A DNA stretch of 64,000 bases from an uncultured Flavobacteriaceae bacterium (GCA_947487895.1 CANKYF010000001.1:496001-560000); one strand, 5' to 3'; counted from the first letter of the stretch, positions 25,543 to 36,016 are shown. The notes: a model not told the origin generated them from the letters alone. Made by a program: numbers and translations.

Positions 25543-27951
25543 TTATCTCAATTTAGGATAATCTGAAGGACTCACTTCGTGCATAACATTATAAATTGCT
25601 TCAAAAATATCTTCAGCTGAAGGTTTAGAGAAATAATCCCCATCATTTCCGTAAGCAGGTCTATGTGCTTTAGCTGTTAGTGTTTTTGGTTCACTATCTA
25701 AGTATTGAAAAGCTTTTTGTTTGTTTAGTATTTCATCTAAAATATATGCCGAAGCTCCTCCAGGAACATCTTCATCTATAATCATCACACGGTTTGTTTT
25801 TTCTATACTTTTTACAATATCATGATTAATATCAAAAGGAAGTAGGGACTGTACATCAATAACTTCAGCATCTATACCTACTGATAATAGTTCCTTAGCT
25901 GTTTGTTCAACTATACGAAGTGTAGAACCGTAAGAGACTAACGTAATATCAGATCCTTCTTTTACCGTTTCAACGATACCGATTGGAGTTTTCATATTAC
26001 CTAAGTTGTTAGGCATCTTTTCCTTTAGCCTATAACCGTTAAGACATTCAACTACAATTGCTGGATCATCTCCTTGAAGAAGGGTATTGTAAAAGCCTGC
26101 AGCTTTAGTCATGTTTCTTGGAACCAAGACATTTACACCACGAGCTAGGTGAAGAATACCACCCATTTGCGAACCTGAATGCCAAATCCCTTCTAATCTA
26201 TGACCTCTTGTTCTAATAATTAAGGGTGATTTTTGTTTTCCTTTTGTTCTGTAGTGAGTAGTAGCTAAATCGTCACTAATGGTATGTAAGGCATATAAAA
26301 TATAGTCTAAATACTGAATTTCTGCTATGGGTCTTAAACCACGTAAACTCATACCAATACCTTGTCCTATAATAGAGGCTTCTCTAATGCCTACATCGGC
26401 TATTCTTAATTCTCCATATTTGGCTTGTAAACCTTCTAATCCTTGGTTAACATCACCAATATTTCCAGTATCTTCACCAAAAACTAAAGCCTCTGGGTAA
26501 TTAGCAAAAATAGCATCAAAATTGTCTCTAATAATAATTCTACCGTCTACTAAAGGGGTATCATCATTATAAGTAGGTTTTATTTCTGCAATTTTTGTAT
26601 TTGAATGTGCTGTTTCTGAATATAAATGAGAACTAAACAAAGGTTGAGTTCTTTCAATAATGTTGTCTATCCAAGAAGTTAATTTTTCTTTTTCTTGAGA
26701 TGTTTCTCCAATGGTATGTCTTAATGCTTTTCGGGCGTGAGATAAAATGTCTTTTCTTGTTGGTTCATCTATTACAACCAAACTATCTTTTAGTTTATTT
26801 AAGAAAACACCATTAGTAGATTTTGAAGCTAATTGCGTTAAAATTGCTATGAAATCTACTTTTTCTTTTAAAATAGGCCTTAAAAACGTATTCCAAGCAT
26901 TCTTTTTAGCTTCTCTAACTTCTCTTTTTAAAGTACGTTCTATTTCAATTAATTCTTCTTTTGTAGAAATCCCACTTTCAATAATCCATTCACGCATTTT
27001 TAAGTTGCAATCGTGTTGTCTTTCCCATTCTAAACGCTCTGCAGTTTTGTAGCGTTCATGAGACCCCGATGTAGAATGTCCTTGTGGTTGTGTAAGCTCT
27101 TGAACATGTATTAAAATAGGGACGTGTTCTTCTCGAGCTATACTTCCTGCTTCTTGATAGGTTTCTATTAAATTTGGGTAATCCCAACCTTTAACTCTTA
27201 ATATTTCTAAACCTTTGTTTTCATCATCTCTCTGAAAACCTTTTAAAATTTCAGATATATTTTCTTTAGTAGTTTGGTGTTTAGCATGTACCGAAATACC
27301 GTATTCATCATCCCAAATACTTGTTACCATTGGTACTTGTAAAACACCAGCAGCATTTATGGTTTCAAAAAATAGGCCTTCACTTGTACTTGCATTACCA
27401 ATGGTTCCCCATGCCACCTCATTTCCATTAACCGAAAATTTAGATGCATTGATACCTTCTACATTTCTAAATATTTTTGAAGCCTGTGCTAAGCCTAACA
27501 AACGTGGCATTTGACCAGCCGTAGGAGAAATATCTGCACTAGAATTGTATTGTTTAGTTAAGTCTTTCCAGTTGCCGTTTTCGTCTAAACTATGTGTTAC
27601 AAAGTGTCCGCCCATTTGTCTACCAGCAGACATTGGCTCTAGTTTAATATCAGTATTCGCGTATAATCCAGCAAAGAATTGTTCGGGAGTTAATTCTCCT
27701 AAAGCCATCATGAAAGTTTGATCTCTGTAGTATCCAGATCTCCAATCCCCTTTTTTAAAGGCTTTGGCCATTGCTAACTGAGGCACTTCTTTGCCATCAC
27801 CAAAAATTCCAAATTTGGCTTTACCAGTTAAAACTTCTCGTCTTCCTAACAAACTACATTCTCGACTTTTCACAGCTATTTTGTAATCGTTGATTACTTC
27901 AGCTTTAAAATCTTCAAATGATATGTTTTTTAAATCAGGAATGCTTTGCAT
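25543..27951 (-). CDS. 2-oxoacid dehydrogenase E1, fused alpha and beta subunits
   Basis: 802 residues. The alpha half (about 1-370) has 'FGIFGDGKEVPQLAMAKAF', MSAGRQMGGHF and a ThDP segment, but the usual GDG reads GNA (Asn186) and the paired NN reads DD (Asp214-Asp215), in exactly the register of human E1 alpha. The beta half (about 450-800) has the transketolase pyrimidine-binding domain (EDTGNIGDVNQGLEGLQAKYG, ADVGIREASIIGQGIGMSL) and a C-terminal domain (DITLVSYGSTLRIVEQ, MIIDEDVPGGASAYI). Such enzymes oxidatively decarboxylate branched-chain or pyruvate-type keto acids with E2 and E3 partners, which are not here. A TTG-N20-TACTTTTG promoter precedes it. Overall family is secure; substrate not. 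Confidence 0.9.
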   Translation of the reverse strand: MQSIPDLKNISFEDFKAEVINDYKIAVKSRECSLLGRREVLTGKAKFGIFGDGKEVPQLAMAKAFKKGDWRSGYYRDQTFMMALGELTPEQFFAGLYANTDIKLEPMSAGRQMGGHFVTHSLDENGNWKDLTKQYNSSADISPTAGQMPRLLGLAQASKIFRNVEGINASKFSVNGNEVAWGTIGNASTSEGLFFETINAAGVLQVPMVTSIWDDEYGISVHAKHQTTKENISEILKGFQRDDENKGLEILRVKGWDYPNLIETYQEAGSIAREEHVPILIHVQELTQPQGHSTSGSHERYKTAERLEWERQHDCNLKMREWIIESGISTKEELIEIERTLKREVREAKKNAWNTFLRPILKEKVDFIAILTQLASKSTNGVFLNKLKDSLVVIDEPTRKDILSHARKALRHTIGETSQEKEKLTSWIDNIIERTQPLFSSHLYSETAHSNTKIAEIKPTYNDDTPLVDGRIIIRDNFDAIFANYPEALVFGEDTGNIGDVNQGLEGLQAKYGELRIADVGIREASIIGQGIGMSLRGLRPIAEIQYLDYILYALHTISDDLATTHYRTKGKQKSPLIIRTRGHRLEGIWHSGSQMGGILHLARGVNVLVPRNMTKAAGFYNTLLQGDDPAIVVECLNGYRLKEKMPNNLGNMKTPIGIVETVKEGSDITLVSYGSTLRIVEQTAKELLSVGIDAEVIDVQSLLPFDINHDIVKSIEKTNRVMIIDEDVPGGASAYILDEILNKQKAFQYLDSEPKTLTAKAHRPAYGNDGDYFSKPSAEDIFEAIYNVMHEVSPSDYPKLR

Positions 27952-27975
27952 AGCTCAAGAACGGTTTTAGTGCTG

Positions 27976-28006
27976 CAAAAGTAGGTAAATTATCCCTTTT
28001 TTGCAA
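27976..28006 (-). promoter_or_regulatory. Promoter of the fused E1 gene
   Basis: Minus strand TTG (28006-28004), 20 bases, TACTTTTG (27983-27976), 25 bases before the ATG. The rest of 27952-28123 is A/T-rich with nothing recognisable. Confidence 0.75.
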
Positions 28007-28123
28007 TTTTATAGAGCTACAACTTATTGCGTATAATTTAAAAATATATAATTTTATACGTAAATTTTGAATATTATTAATCTAAATCATCAAAATACAG
28101 ATAATTTTCTAAAATTATATGTT

Positions 28124-30964
28124 TTAGAACCATCTTCTTCGGAAAAGTCCAAGTAGTACTTGTGGGTCTACTGTAAATTTAAATCTGATCTTTTGATCGT
28201 AGTTTGGTTGTCCTATTTCCCAACCTAAATTTGAATATAAAGGAAAGTATAATTCAAAGTAGTCTGTTACCAAATTAAGTCTTATACCAGAATCATAAAC
28301 AAAATGCGAATTATCAAACTTACTTTTAACAAAGCCTATATCTCCATATAATAAGACATATTTCCATAGTGTAGTACTAGCATTTACAGTCGTCATCCAT
28401 TGATTCGCAAAAGGGAATTCAAGTCTAGATTTAAAACCTCCCTCGGCAGTAATGAATTGCTGACTAAAGATTCCTGATTCTTCAGATCTTCCTAAATAAT
28501 TGTAATCAAAAAGGTAATCCGTAGGCCTGTCTAAAGCAAAACTAAAGTAGTCTGAGTCTAGAGGTGTTTTGTTTTTTAGAAAAGTACCTGCAAAAAATCT
28601 TAAGTTTAGTTGCCTATTACTTTCAAATAGCTTGCGATATTCATAATTAAAAGATACTTTGCTAAATTGTCTTCCTAGTTGGAAGTCAGCACGCCACTTA
28701 CTAAAGTTGATTAAATTATCATTAGAGTGAATATATCTAGCATTAAAAACCCCATAATTAGGTTCTGTAGATGTAAAGCCATTATTTATATCTCTATCTC
28801 GGTGTATATTAATATACCTAAATGTTAAAGATTGACGCAGATTAGATCTGAAATCATCATCTTTTCTAAAGCGAAATATTAATGATGGCGTAATACGTCT
28901 TACGAACAAGTCTTCAGCATAAGATGAATAACCACCACCAATGCCATAACTTATTTGATATAAATTTGAATCTTCTAAATAATGAATTTTAGAAATTGAA
29001 GCTGACCCTGTGAGGTTTTTAGACCCTATGGCGTATCTAGGTTCAATTTTATAATTGAACAATTTTCTTAATACCGTTTTATTGTAAACACGTGCTCCAA
29101 GACTTAATCCATCATATATGTTGTTAAATTGAGCAACAGGCATGAAAAAGACTTGATTATAATGAGGATCTTCAATGTCTTGAAATAGTCTAAACTGCAG
29201 CGGCTTGTTATTGAAAAAGAACCCTTTTAAAGATTTCCAGTTATCTCTAACGTTGATTTCTGGAATGGCTTTATTATAATTTAAAACGAGTTTATTGGCA
29301 TTGTTTCTTGGAATAGTTAAGGTTTTGCTACCAGAAACATTTTGAATCCAAGTTTTGGAAATAACACTATCATCTTTTAAAGCAAACAATGAAACTGGCA
29401 TGTTATTATTGCGCTTATTTTTAATGGTTAATGTTACAGAGTCTTCTGTCTTTTCGACTTTTTTAATTTTAAAATCTAACTTTTTCCGGGTGTTTAAATA
29501 GTCTTTAAAAAACCAATCTATATTTTTAGTGGTCTTAGATTTAATAAAGGATTCAAATTGTTTGGTTGAAGTTTCTTTTAATTTATTATCTCTAATAAAA
29601 GAAGACAAGCTATTTTCAACCACATCATGATTCACAAAATCGTCTAAATACCTTAATCCAACACCAGCTTTATATTTATTGGCAATGTTAGCATTGAATT
29701 TTAATAGAGAATCTTTAGCCATTGTAAGTTTTTGATCTCTATTAGTTCTAGCCATGAGCATAAAAACAAGGTTGTACTTATCATTAAACTTCATATCTGC
29801 AGCATGAAAAGACCTAACACCCCAAATGTCTGCAAAAGAGCCTAAAAACTTCATGTTTGGATAATATTCATCTACATATTTCATTAAATAGTAAATTTGA
29901 ATACCATCCAGAAGCCATTGCTCTGTTCTTGGATTTACTAATAATGTATTTTCTAAATAGTTAATAAGTGCAATTTTTAAAAGCTTTAGTTCATATTGAA
30001 AATTATTAGGGTATGGCTTAATAAATTTTGGAAGAAAGTTTAAGCCGTAAATGGGGTCTTTATCATAATCTATTTGAGATAAGACCAGTTTATTATGAGG
30101 ATATTTACCTAGATTACCTTCAATAAACTTTAAGATTTTTTCAGTAATTAAAACTTTTTCAATGACTTCTAATTTTTCATCTTTAATACTTGATACTAAT
30201 GAGAAATCTTGGTTTTGAATCGTGTTAAATACTTTAGTTTTATTTAAAAACAATTTGGTATTTAATCTATTTTTTCCGGAGAGTTTAATATTTAAGTTTG
30301 AAGTATCTTCGGTTTTACTATCAACGTTTAATTCTGAAGTTACTCTATATTCTTTAGGGCAAATAATGTTTAATGAAACATCTGCTTTGGGTATGTATAA
30401 ATCGTCAAGTCCTTTGTTGCTATAATATTCCCAAGTGCCTGAGTACACAGTAGGGGTAATATACCAATACCTTAAATTGATGTCGCCTGCATTTGTAACA
30501 CCATATTTGGTAAACTTTGAATTTGGTATTCTTACTATATAATTTAAAGTTATTTCATAAAAACTGTTGCCTTTTAATGGCGTGTTCAAATCTACTTTAA
30601 GAACATCAGGGGCATTTTCTAGTTCACAAAAAGGAATATCTTTTCCATTTTGTTGCATAGAAGTAACTATAGAATATCCGCGATCTTTATTTTTAGCCAA
30701 ATGAAAATCATTAATATATTCATCTGCAATTCTTTTAGCAAGAGCTGTGCTTTTTGTAGAATAACTATTGCCCCAATTATTTAAGTAAATAGTTTGAAGC
30801 TCATTTTGAGTAGTATTGAAATACTTTATGGTTTGAGAAACTTTAATCTCATTACTTTCAACATCAAAAACAGCCTTTAGATCAATTTTATTTTGACCAA
30901 AACTGCTTAAATAACATAAGCATACCAAGAAACAAGTTATGAGGCGAAACTTCAAATTAAACAA
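28124..30964 (-). CDS. M1-peptidase-like protein without zinc site, fused to an outer-membrane beta-barrel
   Basis: 946 residues starting at a TTG (30964) with a signal peptide ending SFGQ. Residues about 25-240 match the N-terminal domain of M1 aminopeptidases (INYIVRIPNSKF-like strands, 'GDINLRYWYITPTVYSGTW', PKADVSLNIICPKEY). At the catalytic region the HExxH-x18-E pattern is absent: the sequence reads KIALINYLENTLL and then WLLDGIQIYY where WLxEG is expected. The last 330 residues alternate in beta strands ('FRLFQDIEDPHYNQVFF', 'SLTFRYINIHRD', YFELYFPLYSN) and end in Phe, as an outer-membrane barrel does. So it looks like a catalytically dead protease domain tethered to a barrel. Active homologues exist in the family; this copy is probably a binding or assembly protein. 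Confidence 0.72.
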   Translation of the reverse strand: MFNLKFRLITCFLVCLCYLSSFGQNKIDLKAVFDVESNEIKVSQTIKYFNTTQNELQTIYLNNWGNSYSTKSTALAKRIADEYINDFHLAKNKDRGYSIVTSMQQNGKDIPFCELENAPDVLKVDLNTPLKGNSFYEITLNYIVRIPNSKFTKYGVTNAGDINLRYWYITPTVYSGTWEYYSNKGLDDLYIPKADVSLNIICPKEYRVTSELNVDSKTEDTSNLNIKLSGKNRLNTKLFLNKTKVFNTIQNQDFSLVSSIKDEKLEVIEKVLITEKILKFIEGNLGKYPHNKLVLSQIDYDKDPIYGLNFLPKFIKPYPNNFQYELKLLKIALINYLENTLLVNPRTEQWLLDGIQIYYLMKYVDEYYPNMKFLGSFADIWGVRSFHAADMKFNDKYNLVFMLMARTNRDQKLTMAKDSLLKFNANIANKYKAGVGLRYLDDFVNHDVVENSLSSFIRDNKLKETSTKQFESFIKSKTTKNIDWFFKDYLNTRKKLDFKIKKVEKTEDSVTLTIKNKRNNNMPVSLFALKDDSVISKTWIQNVSGSKTLTIPRNNANKLVLNYNKAIPEINVRDNWKSLKGFFFNNKPLQFRLFQDIEDPHYNQVFFMPVAQFNNIYDGLSLGARVYNKTVLRKLFNYKIEPRYAIGSKNLTGSASISKIHYLEDSNLYQISYGIGGGYSSYAEDLFVRRITPSLIFRFRKDDDFRSNLRQSLTFRYINIHRDRDINNGFTSTEPNYGVFNARYIHSNDNLINFSKWRADFQLGRQFSKVSFNYEYRKLFESNRQLNLRFFAGTFLKNKTPLDSDYFSFALDRPTDYLFDYNYLGRSEESGIFSQQFITAEGGFKSRLEFPFANQWMTTVNASTTLWKYVLLYGDIGFVKSKFDNSHFVYDSGIRLNLVTDYFELYFPLYSNLGWEIGQPNYDQKIRFKFTVDPQVLLGLFRRRWF

Positions 30965-31070
30965 ACATTTAAAAAGGTTAAAAATTCATATTCAGGTTTT
31001 ACAATATAACAAAATATGCTATTAACAAGTTGAACACTAGATTATATTGCCAATATATTTGATGAGTTAC

Positions 31071-31760
31071 CTAGAAGTTAGGACTTAACTGAGATTCTTT
31101 ATAGAAAGCGTCTAGAATATCTATAACTTCTTCTGGAGTATCTACTAAATGAATTAAATCTAAATCTCCTGGACTAATATTTCCAAAAGAGTCTAAAAGT
31201 GTTTTCTTAACCCAATCTAATAAACCTTCCCAAAAATCTGTACCAACTAGAACTATTGGGAATGTTCCAATTTTATGCGTTTGTATAAGCGTAATAGCCT
31301 CAAAAAGTTCGTCTAAAGTACCAAATCCACCAGGCATGACTACAAACCCTTGAGAATACTTAACAAACATGACTTTGCGTACAAAGAAATAATCGAAATC
31401 TAAACTTTTATCATGATCTATATAAGGATTGTCATGTTGTTCGAAAGGAAGATCTATATTTAAACCTACCGATGTACCACCTCCTAGATGCGCACCTTTG
31501 TTTCCTGCTTCCATAATACCAGGACCGCCACCAGTAATGACACCATAGCCAGCTTCAACAATTTTTTGGGCTACTTCAACTGCCAGTTTATAATATTTAT
31601 GATCTGGTTTTGTTCTAGCCGATCCAAAAATAGAGACACATGGTCCTATTTTACTCATTTTCTCAAAACCGTTAACAAACTCTCCCATAATCTTGAAGAT
31701 TGCCCAAGAATCGTTTGTTTTAATCTCATTCCAGCCTTTGTGGTGCAGTTCTTTTCTCAT
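31071..31760 (-). CDS. LOG-family protein (lonely-guy / lysine-decarboxylase-like Rossmann)
   Basis: 229 residues. The family signature is complete: 'YGVITGGGPGIMEAGNKGA' and 'PGGFGTLDELFEAITLIQT' (PGGxGTxxE). Members hydrolyse nucleoside monophosphates to base and ribose phosphate; in plants this releases cytokinin, in bacteria the physiological substrate is less certain. An N-terminal extension of about 45 residues (HHKGWNEIKTNDSW) is typical for the longer TIGR00730 form in Bacteroidota. It starts 13 bases after uvrA and is probably on the same transcript. Confidence 0.9.
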   Translation of the reverse strand: MRKELHHKGWNEIKTNDSWAIFKIMGEFVNGFEKMSKIGPCVSIFGSARTKPDHKYYKLAVEVAQKIVEAGYGVITGGGPGIMEAGNKGAHLGGGTSVGLNIDLPFEQHDNPYIDHDKSLDFDYFFVRKVMFVKYSQGFVVMPGGFGTLDELFEAITLIQTHKIGTFPIVLVGTDFWEGLLDWVKKTLLDSFGNISPGDLDLIHLVDTPEEVIDILDAFYKESQLSPNF

Positions 31761-31773
31761 ATTTTATTTTTTT

Positions 31774-34614
31774 CTAATGTAATTCTTTTTTTAGAAATTT
31801 TGCAGTATAACTTTTTTTGTGTTTTACAACGTCTTCTGGTGACCCTTCAACAACTATTTCTCCGCCACCTTTTCCGCCTTCATAACCAATGTCTATAATA
31901 TGATCCACAGTTTTAATAACATCTAAGTTGTGTTCAATAATTAAAACAGTATTTCCTTTGTCTGCCAATTTGTTAAGTACTTGCATTAATACTCTAATAT
32001 CTTCAAAATGAAGCCCAGTTGTAGGTTCATCAAGAATATAAAACGTATTGCCAGTGTCTCGTTTGCTTAACTCTGTTGCTAATTTAATGCGTTGCGCTTC
32101 ACCACCTGATAAAGTAGTACTTTGCTGCCCTAAGGTAATATAACCAAGACCAACATCTTGAATGGTTTTTAACTTTTTGTAAATCTTTGGAATGTGTTCA
32201 AAGAAATTTACAGCTTCATTAATGGTCATATTTAAAACATCACTAATAGATTTTCCTTTGTATCTAATTTCTAAGGTTTCTCTATTAAAACGCTTTCCTT
32301 GGCATGTTTCACATTCTACATAGACATCTGGTAAAAAATTCATTTCAATGACTCTTAATCCTCCACCTTGGCAAGTTTCACAACGTCCACCTTTCACATT
32401 AAAACTAAACCTACCAGCTTTATAACCGCGTATCATAGCTTCTGGTATTTTAGCAAATAAAGCTCTTATTTCACTAAATGTACCAGTGTAGGTAACTGGA
32501 TTACTTCTTGGAGTTCTACCGATAGGCGATTGGTTGATGTCTATGACTTTATCTATGTGTTCTAAGCCTTTTATGCTCTTATATGGCATAGGTACTTTAA
32601 CACCATTAAAATAATGCGCATTTAAAATAGGGTAAAGGGTTTCATTGATTAACGTAGATTTACCACTACCAGATACTCCTGTTACGCCTATCATTTTTCC
32701 TAAAGGGAATTTAACCGACACATTTTTCAGGTTATTACCAGTACACCCTTTAAGTTCTAAGAATTTACCATTGCCCTTGCGTCGCTTTTTAGGAACTTCA
32801 ATTTCTTTATTTCCATTTAAATAATCTGCAGTAAGAGTGTTATGCGTTTTAAGTTCGGTTACATTTCCTTTGCTTATTATTTCACCACCGTATTTCCCTG
32901 CTTTAGGACCAATGTCAATAACATAATCGGCACGCTCAATCATATCTTTATCATGTTCAACCACAATAACTGAGTTCCCAATATCACGAAGAGAGACTAA
33001 AGAATTTATTAGTTTCTCATTGTCTCTTTGGTGAAGTCCTATACTTGGTTCATCCAAAATATAAAGTACACCTACTAATTGAGAACCGATTTGAGTGGCA
33101 AGCCTAATACGTTGTGCTTCACCTCCAGATAATGTTTTGGAACTTCTATTTAAGGATAAATAATCTAAGCCTACGTCTAATAAAAATTGCAATCTAGTTT
33201 TAATTTCTTTTAGTATTTCTTCAGCAATTTTTAGCTGTTTTTCAGATAAATGATTTTGTAAATCATTAAACCATTCAGCCAATTCAATAATATCTGTATT
33301 CGCTAATTCAGCTATATTTTTTTTGTTTATTTTGAAATAAAGCGATTCTTTTTTAAGCCTGCTGCCTTCACACTCCGGACATTTAATTTTGTCCATATAT
33401 TCCTTAGCCCATCGTTTTAATGAAGTAGATTCGGCAGTTTTGTATTGGTTTTCTATAAAGTTGGCGACACCTTCAAAGTCTATATTATAGTTTCTGGTAA
33501 CCCCCAAAGACTTGCTTTCTAAAGTAAACTTTTCGCTACCGCCAAAAAGAATCATTTCTTTAGCCGCTTCCGGAATATCTTTGTAAGCATCTGTTAATTT
33601 AAAGTTGTAACGTTGTGCTATAGTGTCAAATTGTTTGAAAATCCAGCTTTTCTTTTCTGGTCCATGTGGTGCCAAAGCCCCATTTTTAATAGATAAACTA
33701 TCATCTGGAACAATTTTATTAATGTTCACCTTGTACAATTCACCTATACCATTACAATTGGAACAAGCACCTTTTGGTGAGTTGAATGAAAAATTATTGG
33801 GTTCAGGATTTGGGTATGAAATACCAGAAGACGGACACATTAAATTTCTACTAAAGTAACGTGCTTTTTGAGTGTCTTGATCTATAACAAGTAACACATC
33901 TTCCCCATGATACATGGCCGTATTTATGGTTTCAGTAAGTCTTTTATCGTTATCTACAGAATCATTAACAACTAATCTATCTATAACAATTTCAATATCA
34001 TGCGTTTTGTATCGATCTAACTTCATCCCTTTGGTGATATCTTTAATGTCACCATCGGTTCTAACTTTTACAAAGCCTTGTTTTGCAATTTGCTCAAATA
34101 ACTCGCGGTAATGTCCTTTTCTAGAACGAATAACAGGTGCAAGTATATTTATGCGTTTACCTTCAAAGTCTTTTAGTATGAGTTCTTTGATTTGCTCATC
34201 ACTATAACTCACCATTTTGTCTCCAGTGTTGTAACTGTAGGCATCACTAGCACGCGCAAATAATAAACGCATGAAATCATAAATCTCTGTAATGGTTCCT
34301 ACTGTAGATCTTGGTGATTTACTGGTTGTTTTTTGTTCTATAGCAATAACTGGAGATAGACCATCAATTTTATCAACATCAGGTCTCTCTAATCCGCCTA
34401 AAAATTGACGTGCATAGGCAGAAAATGTTTCAATGTATCTACGTTGACCTTCAGCATAAATAGTATCAAAAGCTAAAGAAGACTTTCCACTACCAGAAAG
34501 ACCAGTGATAACCACCAGTTTTTCTCTAGGTATAGAAACATCAATATTTTTTAGGTTATGAGCTCTGGCGCCCTTTACTTCAATAAAATCGTTCAATTGG
34601 CTGAGATTTAGCAA
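31774..34614 (-). CDS. uvrA: Excinuclease ABC subunit A
   Basis: 946 residues, normal length. Two ABC domains with Walker [15 protein letters not shown] and [13 protein letters not shown], signatures '[17 protein letters not shown]' and [16 protein letters not shown], and zinc fingers CPECEGSRL, then [15 protein letters not shown]...CETCQGKRF. The insertion that binds UvrB ([13 protein letters not shown]) is present. It locates bulky DNA lesions for UvrBC. No ATG was seen near the expected N-terminus; the start is TTG at 34614, directly before '[20 protein letters not shown]'. It leads a two-gene unit with the LOG protein. Confidence 0.96.
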   Translation of the reverse strand: MLNLSQLNDFIEVKGARAHNLKNIDVSIPREKLVVITGLSGSGKSSLAFDTIYAEGQRRYIETFSAYARQFLGGLERPDVDKIDGLSPVIAIEQKTTSKSPRSTVGTITEIYDFMRLLFARASDAYSYNTGDKMVSYSDEQIKELILKDFEGKRINILAPVIRSRKGHYRELFEQIAKQGFVKVRTDGDIKDITKGMKLDRYKTHDIEIVIDRLVVNDSVDNDKRLTETINTAMYHGEDVLLVIDQDTQKARYFSRNLMCPSSGISYPNPEPNNFSFNSPKGACSNCNGIGELYKVNINKIVPDDSLSIKNGALAPHGPEKKSWIFKQFDTIAQRYNFKLTDAYKDIPEAAKEMILFGGSEKFTLESKSLGVTRNYNIDFEGVANFIENQYKTAESTSLKRWAKEYMDKIKCPECEGSRLKKESLYFKINKKNIAELANTDIIELAEWFNDLQNHLSEKQLKIAEEILKEIKTRLQFLLDVGLDYLSLNRSSKTLSGGEAQRIRLATQIGSQLVGVLYILDEPSIGLHQRDNEKLINSLVSLRDIGNSVIVVEHDKDMIERADYVIDIGPKAGKYGGEIISKGNVTELKTHNTLTADYLNGNKEIEVPKKRRKGNGKFLELKGCTGNNLKNVSVKFPLGKMIGVTGVSGSGKSTLINETLYPILNAHYFNGVKVPMPYKSIKGLEHIDKVIDINQSPIGRTPRSNPVTYTGTFSEIRALFAKIPEAMIRGYKAGRFSFNVKGGRCETCQGGGLRVIEMNFLPDVYVECETCQGKRFNRETLEIRYKGKSISDVLNMTINEAVNFFEHIPKIYKKLKTIQDVGLGYITLGQQSTTLSGGEAQRIKLATELSKRDTGNTFYILDEPTTGLHFEDIRVLMQVLNKLADKGNTVLIIEHNLDVIKTVDHIIDIGYEGGKGGGEIVVEGSPEDVVKHKKSYTAKFLKKELH

Positions 34615-34720
34615 AAGCGCTAATTTACAATTTTAGTTGTTAATTTTCTGTAAACATTTCTTTTGGATTTCTTATAATTGTAAACAGAAATATGAACTTT
34701 TTAAAATCAAAACTATTATA

Positions 34721-35245
34721 ATGAAATTATTAGGTATAGGCTCAAGAATTAATCATGCTGAATATGGTAAAGGTGTTATAACCAATGTAACTTCTCAACA
34801 TTATTGGGTGACATTTATTGATAAAGGATTAGAAACGATTGATTTAGATAGTGAATTTGATATTATTGAGGCTGCTTATGATGATGTTGATACAGTTAGT
34901 TTTTATGATATTGAAACTAGTCTAGTTAATATTTTAAAGAAATGGAGCGATGTTTCTGAATTAGTCACTATAGCCGATAAATACAAAGGGGGGACTTTAA
35001 TTTTACAACCAGCGGATGAAAGTTTAAAGCCTTATGAGTTACCAATTGATAAGTTTTTTCATAAAATAACTATGGTGAGAGATAGATTGCGTGTTATGGA
35101 ACAACGCATTAATTCTAGTGATTTAGATGAGCAACAAAAAACAGATTTGCAACAATATGTTACTAGAATTTATGGGAGCTTAACAAGCTTTAATGTGCTG
35201 TTTAAGTCTGATACACATAAATTTGTAGGGCAGAGGAGTAAATGA
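34721..35245 (+). CDS. Hypothetical protein with N-terminal Tudor/KOW-like domain
   Basis: 174 residues from ATG 34721; the longer frame from 34637 adds a non-conserved hydrophobic stretch and is less credible. The first 45 residues (IGSRINHAEYGKGVITNVTSQ, then YWVTFIDKGLETIDL) look like the small beta barrel found at the C-terminus of PcrA/UvrD-type helicases and in Tudor/KOW proteins: 'G..V.H..yG.G.I......Y.V.F...G.......'. The rest is helical (IETSLVNILKKWSDVSELVTI, 'MVRDRLRVMEQRINSSDLDEQ'). A nucleic-acid or nucleoprotein role is plausible but inferred. Divergent from uvrA. Confidence 0.68.
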   Translation: MKLLGIGSRINHAEYGKGVITNVTSQHYWVTFIDKGLETIDLDSEFDIIEAAYDDVDTVSFYDIETSLVNILKKWSDVSELVTIADKYKGGTLILQPADESLKPYELPIDKFFHKITMVRDRLRVMEQRINSSDLDEQQKTDLQQYVTRIYGSLTSFNVLFKSDTHKFVGQRSK

Positions 35246-35249
35246 GTTT

Positions 35250-35311
35250 ACAGTGTTCAGTCTCAGTTTTCAGTATTTTTATTACTGAGTACTGTTGACT
35301 GTGACTGCCAA
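35250..35311. repeat. CAGT-rich imperfect palindrome in the convergent gap
   Basis: The 5' arm (CAGTGTTCAGTCTCAGTTTT, CAGTA) folds back on TACTGAGTACTGTTGACTG with mismatches; the core TCAGTA (35270-35275) pairs exactly with TACTGA (35283-35288). Words made of CAGT/ACTG and GGCAACT also occur at 52919-52945. It fills the gap between two convergent genes and could double as a terminator. Confidence 0.45.
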
Positions 35312-36016
35312 CTAATCAATGCCTTTAATATCAGTAATTTCTATTCCAAAGAATAGAAATTTATGGAAAGTAGGTAGTTCTACACCTGTTTCTGTAGTTG
35401 TCCAATCTGTCCAAGAAGCTTCTAAACCATCAATAGGTGATTGTTTATCCCACATTTTGAAGCTTGTTGGTTTTCCAGTTTCGTCTAGATGCCATAAATA
35501 AGAATCTCCAGAACTGTAAGTAACTAATAAAGCTTTTCCTTGTGTGGTGTTCACTACAGCTCTTTTTACTCCTTTATCAAACACTTGATATGGTGCAAAC
35601 ACCCAAAATGAATCATTTTTATAATACTTTTTAGCTTCCTGTATAAGATCATTTGCTAATTCACCATCTACCTTAAAACTATGCACATAAACTTGATTTA
35701 GAGTACTATCTGAAAAATTTAATTTTACTTTGTAAGATTCCCAGTAAACTTCAGAACAGTTTTTGTGCTTTTCCCATTTATAATGACGTTTACCTTTGTA
35801 AGTCCATTCAAAGGTATTAGTGCTATCAAAAGCTTTTTTATTCAAAACATCAAGCATTTTATTTGCTAAAACATCAGCTTTGAATCCGGTAACACCAGTC
35901 GGTATATCTTCACTGTATTTAAAATAAATGAATCCAAGAAATAGAATACTTGGTAAAGTGATAAAAATCACAATACCTAAAATGATTTTTAGGGGCTTTT
36001 TCTTAGTCTTGCTCAA
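35312..36016 (-). CDS. Membrane-anchored hypothetical protein
   Basis: 234 residues. Positively charged start (SKTKKKPLK) and one membrane helix (about 10-32), then a soluble beta-rich domain: MLDVLNKKAFDSTNTFEWTYK, 'HYKWEKHKNCSEVYWESYKV', WVFAPYQVFDKGVKR, 'ALLVTYSSGDSYLWHLDETG', PTSFKMWDKQSP. The pattern suggests a lipoprotein-carrier or outer-membrane-sensor-like beta sheet, but I recognise no family. The start is TTG at 36016, which overlaps a TAGGTTTG -7-like box, so the true start or a leaderless message is uncertain. Confidence 0.6.
   Translation of the reverse strand: MSKTKKKPLKIILGIVIFITLPSILFLGFIYFKYSEDIPTGVTGFKADVLANKMLDVLNKKAFDSTNTFEWTYKGKRHYKWEKHKNCSEVYWESYKVKLNFSDSTLNQVYVHSFKVDGELANDLIQEAKKYYKNDSFWVFAPYQVFDKGVKRAVVNTTQGKALLVTYSSGDSYLWHLDETGKPTSFKMWDKQSPIDGLEASWTDWTTTETGVELPTFHKFLFFGIEITDIKGID

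Noticed and set aside
31488-31898. 136-codon plus-strand open frame over the LOG/uvrA junction
   Set aside because: Antisense to two certain genes; composition is a by-product of their codons.
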